Assembly (NCBI GenBank): GCA_947585525.1 | Contig: CANPXA010000018.1 | Span: forward strand, 1 to 15,719 | Length of the DNA: 15,719 nucleotides | Direction of reading: 5' to 3' | Source of the DNA: an uncultured Akkermansia sp. | GTDB taxonomy: Bacteria > Verrucomicrobiota > Verrucomicrobiia > Verrucomicrobiales > Akkermansiaceae | In this document: positions 5,614-12,622 of the stretch, in pieces | How the letters are laid out: each line of letters opens with the position of its first letter | How positions within the stretch are numbered: position 1 is the stretch's first letter | Notes under the pieces: generated by a model | Seen by the model: only the letters and a program-made list of their open reading frames with translations | Told to the model about the DNA's origin: nothing | Databases searched by the model: none | Position numbers and translations under genes: made by a program

Positions 5614-7068
5614 ATGGCAGAAATTCAACTTGGACTTACTTTTGACGATGTGCTGCTGCTGCCGTGTCTGAGCAGCATTCTCCCGGGGGAGGCAGACCCT
5701 TCCTCTCTTTTGTGTAAAGAAATACCTCTGAGATTGCCGATTTTGTCGGCTCCGATGGACACGGTAACGGAGGTGGACATGGCGATAGCGATGGCCAGGG
5801 AAGGGGGACTGGGTGTTATTCACCGCAACAATCGTATTGAGGATCAGGCGGCGATGGTCGCGAGAGTGAAACGCTTTGAGAACGCGGTCATCACGAAACC
5901 CATTACCGTGAGCAAGGAGATGAAGCTGAGCCAAGTGAAGAGCATCATGCTGGAGCATGGGTTCTCCGGCTTCCCGGTGGTGGATGAGGACAATATGTTG
6001 GAAGGGATTATCACCGGGCGGGATATGCGCGTATTTGACGGACAGGATCTGGACACCATGAGTGTGGCGGATGTCATGACGCCGCTGGCGCGACTCATCA
6101 CCGGCGCGCCGAGCACGACGCCGGAGGAGGCCCGCAAAATTCTCTATCGCAACCGCATTGAGAAACTCCCTCTCGTGGATGAGAAGGGGAGGCTTGTCGG
6201 ACTCATTACCGACACCGATATACGCAAGAGAGAGGCCTTCCAGGAATCCACGAAGGACGAGTTCGGGCGTTTGCGCTGCGGTGCGGCGGTGGGTCCGGGA
6301 CCGGAATTTCTGGAGCGGGCTCAGGCGGTGATGGAAGCCGGGGCTGACGCCTTATTTATTGATGCGGCCACGGGGCACACGGCGCGTGTGTTGCACGTGG
6401 TAGAAAAACTGCGCGAGCTCGGCAAGCCGGTAGTAGCCGGCAATGTTGTGACTCAGGACGGAGCGAAGGATCTGATATCAGCCGGGGCGACGGCTGTGAA
6501 GGTGGGAGTGGGACCGGGTTCCATTTGCACAACGCGAATTATATCCGGTGTCGGAATGCCGCAGTTCAGCGCCATTCAGGAAGTCGCCAAGGTAGCGAGA
6601 CCGGCGGGGGTTACAGTGATAGCCGATGGAGGAATACGCTACTCCGGAGATGCGGTGAAAGCATTGGCGGCCGGGGCGGATTTGGTGATGCTGGGAGGAA
6701 TGCTTGCGGGCTGTGAAGAGAGTCCGGGAGCTATTGTACATTATCAGGGACGAAATTTCAAAACGTACCGAGGTATGGGATCGTTGGGGGCGATGAAAGC
6801 CGGGTCCGGTGACCGCTACGGACAGAACTCGAGCGGGAAGCTGGTGGCCGAGGGAGTGGAGGCACGTGTGCCGTACAAGGGAATGCTCAGCGATGTCGTG
6901 TTCCAGCTTGTCGGCGGCTTACGTTCGGGGATGGGGTATCTCGGGGCGAAGAATTTGGAGGAATTGAGGGCGCACGCTCGTTTTGTGCAGATCACGGCAG
7001 GAGGACTGCAGGAGAGCCATCCGCATGATGTGACGATCACGCAGGATCCGGGGAATTACAGCAGATAA
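5614..7068 (+). CDS. guaB: Inosine-5'-monophosphate dehydrogenase
   Basis: Converts IMP to XMP with NAD+, the committed step of guanine nucleotide synthesis; a cytoplasmic tetramer. From the start used here it has 484 residues, normal for the family. Visible: LTFDDVLL at the N-terminus, two CBS domains inserted in the barrel (about residues 93-210, GFSGFPVVDEDNMLEGIITG and KLPLVDEKGRLVGLITDTD), the catalytic loop GVGPGSICTTR with Cys305, the phosphate-binding IADGGIRYSGD, and the mobile flap Arg-Tyr in GDRYGQ (401-402, same numbers as in E. coli). One oddity is ATGH where AHGH is usual (about 252-255). An ATG ten codons upstream (5584) is possible, but AGGAG precedes 5614 and the family starts near MAEI. 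A weak TTGCAT-17-TAAACT sits just before the ATG; no convincing promoter farther up. It is monocistronic. Confidence 0.97.
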   Translation: MAEIQLGLTFDDVLLLPCLSSILPGEADPSSLLCKEIPLRLPILSAPMDTVTEVDMAIAMAREGGLGVIHRNNRIEDQAAMVARVKRFENAVITKPITVSKEMKLSQVKSIMLEHGFSGFPVVDEDNMLEGIITGRDMRVFDGQDLDTMSVADVMTPLARLITGAPSTTPEEARKILYRNRIEKLPLVDEKGRLVGLITDTDIRKREAFQESTKDEFGRLRCGAAVGPGPEFLERAQAVMEAGADALFIDAATGHTARVLHVVEKLRELGKPVVAGNVVTQDGAKDLISAGATAVKVGVGPGSICTTRIISGVGMPQFSAIQEVAKVARPAGVTVIADGGIRYSGDAVKALAAGADLVMLGGMLAGCEESPGAIVHYQGRNFKTYRGMGSLGAMKAGSGDRYGQNSSGKLVAEGVEARVPYKGMLSDVVFQLVGGLRSGMGYLGAKNLEELRAHARFVQITAGGLQESHPHDVTITQDPGNYSR

Positions 7069-7126
7069 GGAGCATGAGTGCGGTACCTCGTTTCGCGTGA
7101 GTGCTTTTGCGCGTGATGAGACCCAG

Positions 7127-7176
7127 GGCAAACGCATTAGGAAATGCGTTTGCCTATTTACGAATTACGAATTATT
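7127..7176. repeat. Modular palindromic repeat, copy A
   Basis: GGCAAACGCATT (7127-7138) and AATGCGTTTGCC (7143-7154) form a perfect 12-bp stem with loop AGGA. TATTTACGAATTACGAATTA follows, the short-repeat half of the module, in reverse orientation relative to copies B and C. It lies about 60 bases after the guaB stop and might also end that transcript, though no T-run follows. Confidence 0.75.
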
Positions 7177-7204
7177 AATAACGTGCGCATTGTGCAGATT
7201 TTTT

Positions 7205-7332
7205 GAATTGTTAACGGATGCAGAGCCTTCTTAAGAGCCATCATCATGATGATCGCTGATTGTCATGATTTTTTTTGATGCGTATAAACAATGATATCAA
7301 TCAATAAGAGCATTCTCTCTGTTGAGGCACTT
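7205..7332 (+). repeat. Left arm of a ~120-bp inverted repeat pair
   Basis: Aligns along its length with the reverse complement of 8641-8762, at roughly 80 percent by eye. Shared blocks include CCATCATCATGATGA, TTTTTGATGCGTAT, TGATATCAATC and ATAAGAGCATT. It contains a palindrome ATCATCATGATGAT. The arms enclose the lipoprotein gene. A short frame starting at 7291 (MISINKSILSVE) resembles one in the other arm (MVISIHKSIFSAD). No transposase is present. Confidence 0.7.
7260..7288 (+). promoter_or_regulatory. Sigma-70 promoter of a possible small RNA
   Basis: TTGTCA (7260-7265), 17-base spacer, TATAAA (7283-7288), reading rightwards toward the terminator at 7368-7411 with no plus-strand gene beyond. 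The matching site in the other repeat arm has a shorter spacer and a poorer -10 (TATCAA), so the left arm alone looks active. Confidence 0.5.
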
Positions 7333-7416
7333 CTCTCAAATGCGTTTATCCTGCATGAGACTCGGGAAAAAGATTGGCGCCGATCCTTCCAGGAGTCGGC
7401 GCCAATCTTTTGTTCT
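7295..7416 (+). ncRNA. Candidate small RNA between guaB and the lipoprotein gene
   Basis: A start about seven bases after the TATAAA box and an end in the T-rich tract after the strong hairpin at 7368-7411 would give an RNA of about 120 bases. It would be antisense to the 3' untranslated end of the lipoprotein mRNA, with which it shares the terminator. Support is only promoter plus terminator geometry; no RNA family is recognised. The short frame at 7291 begins before the predicted start and so would not be translated from this RNA. Confidence 0.35.
7368..7411. terminator. Bidirectional Rho-independent terminator
   Basis: AAAAGATTGGCGCCGA (7368-7383) pairs perfectly with 7396-7411; the loop adds TCCT/AGGA, making a stem of about 20 pairs. 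On the minus strand TTTTT follows, ending the lipoprotein gene; on the plus strand TTTTGTTCTTT follows, ending anything read from 7260. Confidence 0.9.
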
Positions 7417-7428
7417 TTAAAACGGAAA

Positions 7429-8292
7429 TCAGAATTCGATGCTGTCCGAGGAGGAGTCTTCGTCGGAGGAACCGCTGTCGTCATCGTCCGAGGATGAGGA
7501 GCTCTCGTCACCGCTCGAGGAAGAATCTTCATCATCCGAGCTGCTGTCGTCAGACGTGTCATCGCCCGATGAAACATCATCATCTTCCGAATCATCGGAG
7601 GAAGTGTCTTCTTCATCGGACTTGGAAGACTTTTCCTGAAGTTTGCTCTTTTGCTCAGCGATAGCCTTCGCGCGGGCTTCCTTTTCCTGCCGGATAAGGC
7701 GCTCCTTTTCCTCATCGAGGGGCTTGGAGATGAGGTGCTGTTTATCCGTAATGCCCTTGGTCTTGCGGCTGTCGATACGCGCCTGGTCATAGCCGGCATC
7801 GGCAAGAGACTCCATGATGGCGTTGCTCAGAGCTTCTTTTTCATCCGTGTTGCACACGTACAGCTTGTAGGAACCTATGGTCGGCAGATCCCACGCGGGG
7901 ATACGCTTGTTGGCCGGAGCCAGCACGCCGGTGAGGTTGCCTTTGCCATCAGAGCAGAGAGCCCAAACGACTTCCCCGCCACCTTGAGCATTCGTGGTGG
8001 TGATGTAGTATTGCGGATAGACGTAGGAAAACTCCTTGACCTCGGAGTTTGCGAGCCACGTGGTGAGAGCGCGTTGGGCGCGGTCAGGCATGGGGCCCGC
8101 TTCGTAGCAATCTCTCAGTCGGGGAGAATTGACGTCATTGTGACTGAATACGGAGATGGAGGGACTTTGTGAAAGCCTCTGGAGAGCTTTCTCCGGAGAG
8201 ATCGTGGAGGAACCGCAGGAGCTGATCAGGGCAGCCGCTGCAACAAACCCACAGGCGGAGCTCACGTATTTGAACAGGGAGAGTGGTTTCAT
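7429..8292 (-). CDS. Lipoprotein with long Ser/Asp/Glu-rich tail
   Basis: 287 residues, family not recognised. MKPLSLFKYV is followed by a hydrophobic stretch and the lipobox LISSC with acylation site Cys26, so a lipid-anchored envelope protein is likely. Residues about 33-180 form a compact-looking domain with three further Cys (62, 113, 147) and a YVYPQYYITTT segment. Residues 193-222 are a charged helix (Glu/Lys/Arg/Ala), probably coiled. Residues 223-285 are almost only Ser, Asp and Glu, a highly acidic, probably disordered tail, ending DSIEF. Such tails act as spacers or cation binders in other surface proteins; here function is unknown. The gene has its own promoter and terminator, stands alone, and is bracketed by the inverted repeat pair. 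Confidence 0.82.
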   Translation of the reverse strand: MKPLSLFKYVSSACGFVAAAALISSCGSSTISPEKALQRLSQSPSISVFSHNDVNSPRLRDCYEAGPMPDRAQRALTTWLANSEVKEFSYVYPQYYITTTNAQGGGEVVWALCSDGKGNLTGVLAPANKRIPAWDLPTIGSYKLYVCNTDEKEALSNAIMESLADAGYDQARIDSRKTKGITDKQHLISKPLDEEKERLIRQEKEARAKAIAEQKSKLQEKSSKSDEEDTSSDDSEDDDVSSGDDTSDDSSSDDEDSSSSGDESSSSSDDDDSGSSDEDSSSDSIEF

Positions 8293-8310
8293 ATCAGGAC
8301 TATCTTTCCT

Positions 8311-8340
8311 ATTCTAGCCGCATGGAAAGGGAAAAGACAA
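8311..8340 (-). promoter_or_regulatory. Sigma-70 promoter of the lipoprotein gene
   Basis: Minus strand TTGTCT (8340-8335), 18-base spacer, TAGAAT (8316-8311). The predicted 5' leader is only about 11 bases and holds no Shine-Dalgarno. Confidence 0.6.
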
Positions 8341-8441
8341 GAAAAAACTTGCGAATGGATGCATTTTTTTTACGGACAGTCGGAAAAAGGCCTGAGGCGA
8401 GAGCCTCATCCGTCCCAAGAAAACGCGATCCCAACAGGCGG

Positions 8442-8514
8442 AGGCGGCGTTCCGCCGCCTATTTACGATTTACGAATTACGAATTACGATTTGGATGTTA
8501 GCGCGCTACGCGCG
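8442..8514. repeat. Modular palindromic repeat, copy D
   Basis: AGGCGGCG (8442-8449) pairs with CGCCGCCT (8453-8460), then five short units of the ACGATTT/ACGAATT type, then GCGCG-CTA-CGCGC (8501-8513) with a T-run after it. Same order as copies B and C read on the minus strand, but here the second palindrome is the GGCGGCG version instead of the AAACGCATT version. Confidence 0.7.
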
Positions 8515-8640
8515 TTTTTGAGGAGCGAAAGTAAAACGGAATTTTCGAGAATGAGGGCGGTGACGCCTAGCGGCGTCGATGCGTGCAGAATTCGGCGGAC
8601 GCGCGAGGATATGCCACCCAGGGCAAACACGTCAGGAAGA

Positions 8641-8762
8641 AGGTAATCAGCAGAGAAAATGCTCTTATGGATTGATATCACCATTGATACGCATCAAAAA
8701 TCAGGACGACCAGCGGTCATCATGATGATGGTTCTCAAGAAGCCTTCTCGTTTACCAAATTC
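8641..8762 (-). repeat. Right arm of the ~120-bp inverted repeat pair
   Basis: Reverse complement matches 7205-7332 (see that entry). Main difference is a shorter T-run (five against eight), which spoils the promoter spacing found in the left arm. A frame reading leftwards from 8684 starts MVISIHKSIFSADYLLPD; its four codon differences from the other arm over the first dozen codons all change the residue, so coding constraint is not evident. Confidence 0.7.
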
Positions 8763-8850
8763 GCGGCGTAGCCGCCGAACTCCCATGTCGTAAATCAATT
8801 CATGGACGATGGACGGTGTACAAAGCCCCCGAGGGTGCGGAGGGGGATTG

Positions 8851-9020
8851 GACAAAAGCGCAGCTTTTGCCCGCAGGGCGCTGAGGCAAGGTGGTGCCGA
8901 AGCGTCAAGACGCCCGACGGCCCCGTGTAAGGCGCACGCGAAGCGGGCGGTAAGGGCGGTTAGACAAAAGCACAGCTTTTGCCCGCAGGGCGCTGAGGCA
9001 GGGTGGTGCCGAAGCGTCAA
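8851..9020 (+). repeat. Two 58-bp direct repeats
   Basis: Copy 1 at 8851-8908 and copy 2 at 8963-9020 match at 56 of 58 positions, with 54 bases between. Each begins GACAAAAGC, contains a small hairpin (AAAAGC/GCTTTT) and ends GCCGAAGCGTCAA. Function unknown; plausible as part of a structured RNA or a decayed repeat unit. Confidence 0.8.
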
Positions 9021-9090
9021 TGGAGGCTAAGCAGTTACACCCGGCATGGCATAGTTCCTGACGCTTTCTCATGAACGACGCGAGTTGCTT

Positions 9091-9210
9091 AAAAATTCCG
9101 CTGCGCTTCCGCTCCGCTAGATTGCGCCAACGGCGCGGAATTTTCCAAATCGTAAATCGTACGTCGTAATTCGTAAATAGGCAAAACGCATTTCCTAATG
9201 CGTTTGCCCC
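9091..9210. repeat. Modular palindromic repeat, copy B, upstream of grpE
   Basis: Outer palindrome AAAATTCCGC (9092-9101) and GCGGAATTTT (9135-9144); then short units TCGTAAA, TCGTACG, TCGTAAT, TCGTAAA (about 9150-9178); then a hairpin from GCAAAACGCATT (9181-9192) and AATGCGTTTGCC (9197-9208). The hairpin ends about 20 bases before the grpE -35 box. Confidence 0.75.
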
Positions 9211-9229
9211 GATATGCCACAGGAGGTCA

Positions 9230-9258
9230 TTGACTGGGGCAGGGAAAGAGGCTATAAT
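9230..9258 (+). promoter_or_regulatory. Sigma-70 promoter of grpE-dnaJ
   Basis: TTGACT (9230-9235), exactly 17 bases, TATAAT (9253-9258): five of six and six of six consensus bases. Predicted start near 9265, four bases before the ATG at 9269. No CIRCE-type inverted repeat is seen, so HrcA control is not indicated. Confidence 0.8.
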
Positions 9259-9268
9259 GACGGCAGAT

Positions 9269-9877
9269 ATGGAAGAGCAGAAGCAGTCAAGAGAGAGTGA
9301 AGAGCAAAAACAGCAGGGAGAGCAACAAGGGGATGCCTGTGCTTATGAGCAGACGGAGCCTGAGCAACCGATGCCGGAAGGCGACGTGGATCATACGGAT
9401 CCGGAGCAGGCGGCAGCAGCTACGGATGACCTGACCAAGTGGAGAGAGCTCGCTCTGCGCACAGCCGCGGAATATGATAATTACCGCAAGAGATGTGTGA
9501 AGGAGAGGGACGAGTACACGCGGTATGCCACGAGGAGCTTGCTTGAGGAGATGCTGCCGATCATGGACAACTTTGAGATGGGTATGCAGATGGCGGAAAA
9601 AGAAAAGGGCTCGATGATTTACATCGGGATGGAGATGGTGCGCAAGCAACTGGCCGATTTCTTGTCGGCGCAGGGAGTGGAGCAGATCCCTGTCAAACTC
9701 GGAGATGCCTTCGACCATAACGTGCACGAGGCTATCCAAAGTGAGGTCTCGGAGCAGGAGGAGGGGACGATCCTGCGTATTTTGCGTCCGGGGTACACCC
9801 TCAAAGGAAAACTTCTGCGACCTGTCAATGTTGTGACGGCGAGTGCGCCGCAACAGGAGCGCCCCGTGGAGGCATAA
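9269..9877 (+). CDS. grpE: Nucleotide exchange factor GrpE
   Basis: GrpE releases ADP from DnaK and so drives the Hsp70 chaperone cycle together with DnaJ, encoded next. With the start used here it has 202 residues, normal for the family. A Gln/Glu-rich disordered N-terminus (to about residue 55) is followed by the long dimerisation helix (LALRTAAEYDNYRKRCVKER) and the beta domain with the family signature near DAFDHNVHEAIQ and GYTLKGKLLRPVNVV. The start is debatable: in-frame TTG at 9230 and ATG at 9257 both lie inside the near-consensus promoter, so ATG 9269, four bases after the predicted transcript start, is preferred. dnaJ follows after 24 bases. dnaK is not in the window. Confidence 0.95.
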   Translation: MEEQKQSRESEEQKQQGEQQGDACAYEQTEPEQPMPEGDVDHTDPEQAAAATDDLTKWRELALRTAAEYDNYRKRCVKERDEYTRYATRSLLEEMLPIMDNFEMGMQMAEKEKGSMIYIGMEMVRKQLADFLSAQGVEQIPVKLGDAFDHNVHEAIQSEVSEQEEGTILRILRPGYTLKGKLLRPVNVVTASAPQQERPVEA

Positions 9878-9901
9878 AACGGAGAAAAAATTTCACAGGA
9901 T

Positions 9902-11032
9902 ATGTCCAGAGATTATTACGAGGTGTTGGGAGTGGCGAAGGATGCGGATGAGGCGACGATCAAGAAAGCCTACCGCAAGCTCGCCATGAAGTACCACCCG
10001 GATCGCAATCCGGATGACAAGGAGGCAGAGAAGAAATTTAAGGAGATCGGCGAGGCGTATGAAGTGCTCAGCGATGCCGACAAGCGGGCGGCGTACGATC
10101 GTTTAGGACACGATGCCTTCAAACAGGGGGGCATGGGAGGAGCGGGGGGACCGGGAGGATTCGGAGGATTTACCGATCCGATGGATATATTCGCCCAGAT
10201 GTTCGGCGGGATGGGAGGTTTCGGCGGCGGAAGGAGGAGACAGACGGATCCGCGCCGACCGGGGTCGGATCTCAGGTACGACATCGACATCACCTTGGAT
10301 GAGGCGGTGAAGGGGTGTGACAAAGTGCTGGAAATTGAGAGGTTGGTTCCATGCGATGTTTGTTCCGCGACGGGGTCAAAGGATGGGACGAAAGGGTACA
10401 AAACTTGCACCACTTGCCAGGGAAGTGGCGTCGTGACACGTCAGAGCGGCTTTTTCATCCAGCAGAGTACGTGCCCAACCTGTCGAGGAATCGGTCAGAT
10501 TATCAGCAACCCATGCAGCAAGTGCCACGGCGAGGGTCGGGTGCACAAGGACGTCCAGATCACCCTGCACGTACCGGCAGGGGTGGATACAGGGACTAAG
10601 TTGCGGTCCTCCGGGAATGGGGATGCGGGGCTGCGCGGAGGAGAGACCGGCGACTTGTATGTCTTCATCGAAGTGAAACCCCACGAGGTCTTTCAGAGAG
10701 AGGGGAAGGACCTGAGCTACACCATGCCGATACCATTTGCTTTGGCTTCGCAGGGAGGAGTGCTCAGCGTGCCGACTCCGGACGGCGCTGCGAAGCTGAA
10801 GGTGCCTGCGGGGACCTCAGGGGGAACCATCTTCCGAGTGAGAGGGAAAGGGATACCGTCGTTGAAAGGGGGAGCGCGTGGAGACCTGATGGTAGAGGTT
10901 CAGGTAGAGACGCCGACCCATCTGAACACGGCTCAGAAAAAGGCCTTGGAGAGCTTTACGGAGAAATTGGAGGCGGAGAATCAACCGGAGAGCGAGAGTT
11001 TCCTGAAGAGAGCCGCAAAATACATGAAATAA
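9902..11032 (+). CDS. dnaJ: Chaperone DnaJ (Hsp40)
   Basis: Co-chaperone that delivers unfolded proteins to DnaK and triggers its ATPase. 376 residues with the full type I layout: J domain 1-70 with the HPD motif at 32-34, Gly/Phe-rich linker about 76-110, four zinc-binding CxxC repeats (CDVC 151-154, CTTC 169-172, CPTC 191-194, CSKC 205-208), and two C-terminal substrate-binding domains (about 215-340). The first repeat reads CSATG rather than the usual CxGSG, a common variation. The only purine-rich element before the ATG is AGGAT directly abutting it, as in nuoA; translation may be coupled to grpE. A 40-base gap leads to rsmE. Confidence 0.98.
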   Translation: MSRDYYEVLGVAKDADEATIKKAYRKLAMKYHPDRNPDDKEAEKKFKEIGEAYEVLSDADKRAAYDRLGHDAFKQGGMGGAGGPGGFGGFTDPMDIFAQMFGGMGGFGGGRRRQTDPRRPGSDLRYDIDITLDEAVKGCDKVLEIERLVPCDVCSATGSKDGTKGYKTCTTCQGSGVVTRQSGFFIQQSTCPTCRGIGQIISNPCSKCHGEGRVHKDVQITLHVPAGVDTGTKLRSSGNGDAGLRGGETGDLYVFIEVKPHEVFQREGKDLSYTMPIPFALASQGGVLSVPTPDGAAKLKVPAGTSGGTIFRVRGKGIPSLKGGARGDLMVEVQVETPTHLNTAQKKALESFTEKLEAENQPESESFLKRAAKYMK

Positions 11033-11072
11033 TGGGTGAGAGCAGCTTCTCCCCGAGAACAAATCACGAACC

Positions 11073-11837
11073 ATGCACCGTTGCTATCATCCCGGGGAGA
11101 AATTGGAGGTGGGGCGCATCGTGAAGGTGTGCGGGGAGGAGGCGCACCATGCCCTGCGGGTGATGCGGCTCAGGGAAGGAGAACATTGTGAGCTTTTTGA
11201 CGGAGAGGGACGTGCGGCTCGGGGATGCATCGTTTCTGTCGGAGGGGGAGAGATGCAGATGAAGCTGGAGGAGGTGGTTGGGAAAGGGAAGGATACGTGT
11301 GAGATCACGCTGGCGGTGGCGGTCCCCAAGGGGGCTCTTATGGAGCTCATTGTCCAGAAGGCGGTGGAGATGGGGGTTCATCGCATCATTCCCTTGATCA
11401 CGGAACGTACCATTGTCCGCATCATGGGGCAGGGGGCGGAAGCCAAGGCAGCCAAGTGGAATCGCACGGCGTTGGAGGCCTGCAAGCAGTGCGGAGTGAA
11501 CACCTTGCCCATCGTGGAGGTCCCGTGTAGCTTTCGGACGTTTCTTCGTGAGGTGGCGGGTGAAGAGACGGGGCTGAAAGTGCACTGTGCGTTGGTGCCG
11601 GAGGCGCGACCGATCCGTGAGGTATTGGAGGCTGCGCGGGAGAGGGGCGAAAGGAGAGTGATGCTGTTGGTCGGACCGGAGGGAGACTTCACGCCGGAGG
11701 AGAACGCGGCGGCGGCGGTGGCGGGATTTGAGCCGGTAAGTTTGGGGGCCACGGTACTGAGGGTGGAAAGTGCGGCATTTTTTGCTGTAGCAGCTGCGCG
11801 TTATGCACTGGATCCGGCAACAGGAACAAACTCATAA
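11073..11837 (+). CDS. rsmE: 16S rRNA (uracil-1498-N3)-methyltransferase
   Basis: Methylates U1498 of 16S rRNA using S-adenosylmethionine. 254 residues; N-terminal PUA-like domain (1-70, with HHALRVMRLREGE) and a C-terminal SPOUT knot domain: VPKGALMELIVQKAVEMGV, then NRTALEACKQCG, then LLVGPEGDFTPEE (about 199-211) and LRVESAAFFAVAA near the end. The family usually has GPEGGF, here GPEGDF. dnaJ-rsmE adjacency is common in bacteria, which supports the call. No Shine-Dalgarno before the ATG. The stop shares one base with the next start (TAATG, 11835-11839), so the following ATPase is probably translationally coupled. Confidence 0.95.
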   Translation: MHRCYHPGEKLEVGRIVKVCGEEAHHALRVMRLREGEHCELFDGEGRAARGCIVSVGGGEMQMKLEEVVGKGKDTCEITLAVAVPKGALMELIVQKAVEMGVHRIIPLITERTIVRIMGQGAEAKAAKWNRTALEACKQCGVNTLPIVEVPCSFRTFLREVAGEETGLKVHCALVPEARPIREVLEAARERGERRVMLLVGPEGDFTPEENAAAAVAGFEPVSLGATVLRVESAAFFAVAAARYALDPATGTNS

Positions 11838-12622
11838 TGGCATACCTCCGGGTCAGAGACGTGCATGTGCATTACCCCATACGCAATGCATGGGGAATCC
11901 CGCAGGGAGAAGTGCGGGCAGTGGACGGAGTGAGCTTGGAGGTCGAGAGGGGGGAGGTGCTGGGCTTGGTGGGAGAATCCGGTTGCGGCAAGACATCCCT
12001 GTCTCGAGCCATCATGCAGCTGCAACCCGTGACATCCGGAAGCATTGAACTGGATGGGGAGGAACTCATCGGGAAAAAAGAACGGGAGTTGAGGCGCAAG
12101 CGTACGGATTTTCAGATGGTGTTCCAGGATCCTTATGCGTCCCTGAACCCACGGTTCAGCATCTACAGCACGCTCGTAGAAGCTCTCAGTCGGCGCGCAC
12201 CGCTTCCATGGCGACGGCGAAGAGACGCCGTTGCGCAGCTCATGGAAAAGGTCGGACTCAGTGCAGAGCACATGTACAAATATCCGCATGAATTTTCCGG
12301 AGGGCAGAGGCAGAGGGTGGCAATTGCACGTGCCATTGCTCCGGAGCCGAAGTTTTTGGTAGCGGATGAGCCGGTGAGCGCGTTGGATGTGTCGATACGC
12401 AGTCAGATTTTGAATTTGCTGATGGATTTGACCCATGAGATGGGGCTGGCGATGTTGTTTATCTCGCATGATTTGAGTGTGGTGCATCACGTGGCGGATC
12501 GTATTGCCGTGATGCAGCGGGGACGTATCGTGGAGTACGGGGAAGCGAGGGAGGTATTTAATCACCCGCAGCACAGTTACACGCAGCAGTTGCTCCGCGC
12601 TGTGCCCAAGATGCTGCAATGA
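11837..12622 (+). CDS. ABC transporter ATPase, oligopeptide/dipeptide (OppF/DppF) type
   Basis: 261 residues, a complete nucleotide-binding domain: Walker A GESGCGKT (46-53), Q-loop in VFQDPYASLNPRF (Gln97), signature FSGGQRQR (153-160), Walker B FLVADEP (173-179), D-loop SALD, H-loop His211. C-terminal HPQHSYTQQLLRAVPKM matches the oligopeptide-type extension (HPxHPYTxxLL), which points to peptide or nickel import. Substrate cannot be told from sequence. No permease, binding protein or partner ATPase is in the window, so its membrane partners must be encoded elsewhere; being wedged between rsmE and a helicase is unusual. It overlaps the next gene by ATGA (12619-12622). Confidence 0.93.
   Translation: MAYLRVRDVHVHYPIRNAWGIPQGEVRAVDGVSLEVERGEVLGLVGESGCGKTSLSRAIMQLQPVTSGSIELDGEELIGKKERELRRKRTDFQMVFQDPYASLNPRFSIYSTLVEALSRRAPLPWRRRRDAVAQLMEKVGLSAEHMYKYPHEFSGGQRQRVAIARAIAPEPKFLVADEPVSALDVSIRSQILNLLMDLTHEMGLAMLFISHDLSVVHHVADRIAVMQRGRIVEYGEAREVFNHPQHSYTQQLLRAVPKMLQ

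Larger units (their letters stand above)
8293..9229. other. Repeat-rich intergenic region
   Basis: Nearly 940 bases without a believable gene. In order: lipoprotein promoter (8311-8340), a GAGGC/GCCTC hairpin near 8396-8408, modular repeat D (8442-8514), a GACGCC/GGCGTC hairpin (8562-8577), the right inverted arm (8641-8762), a fragment with CGTAAATCAA and GATGGAC units (about 8788-8818), two 58-bp direct repeats (8851-9020), and modular repeat B (9091-9210) just before the grpE promoter. The longer open frames here run through repeats and have no family features. Confidence 0.8.

Noticed and set aside
7291..7497. Short plus-strand frame starting MISINKSILSVE, resembling one at 8684 on the minus strand
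   Set aside because: The ATG precedes the predicted transcript start, all codon differences between the two over the shared part change residues, and the frame runs on through a terminator hairpin. Similarity is explained by the DNA repeat.
7439..7639. Plus-strand frame rich in Ser and Glu
   Set aside because: It is the antisense image of the lipoprotein's Ser/Asp tail; repetitive codons give open frames on both strands.
8694..9030. Opposed open frames of 108 (minus) and 73 (plus) residues
   Set aside because: Both run through the 58-bp direct repeats and palindromes, have repetitive Ala/Arg/Cys-rich translations, and lack ribosome sites or family features.
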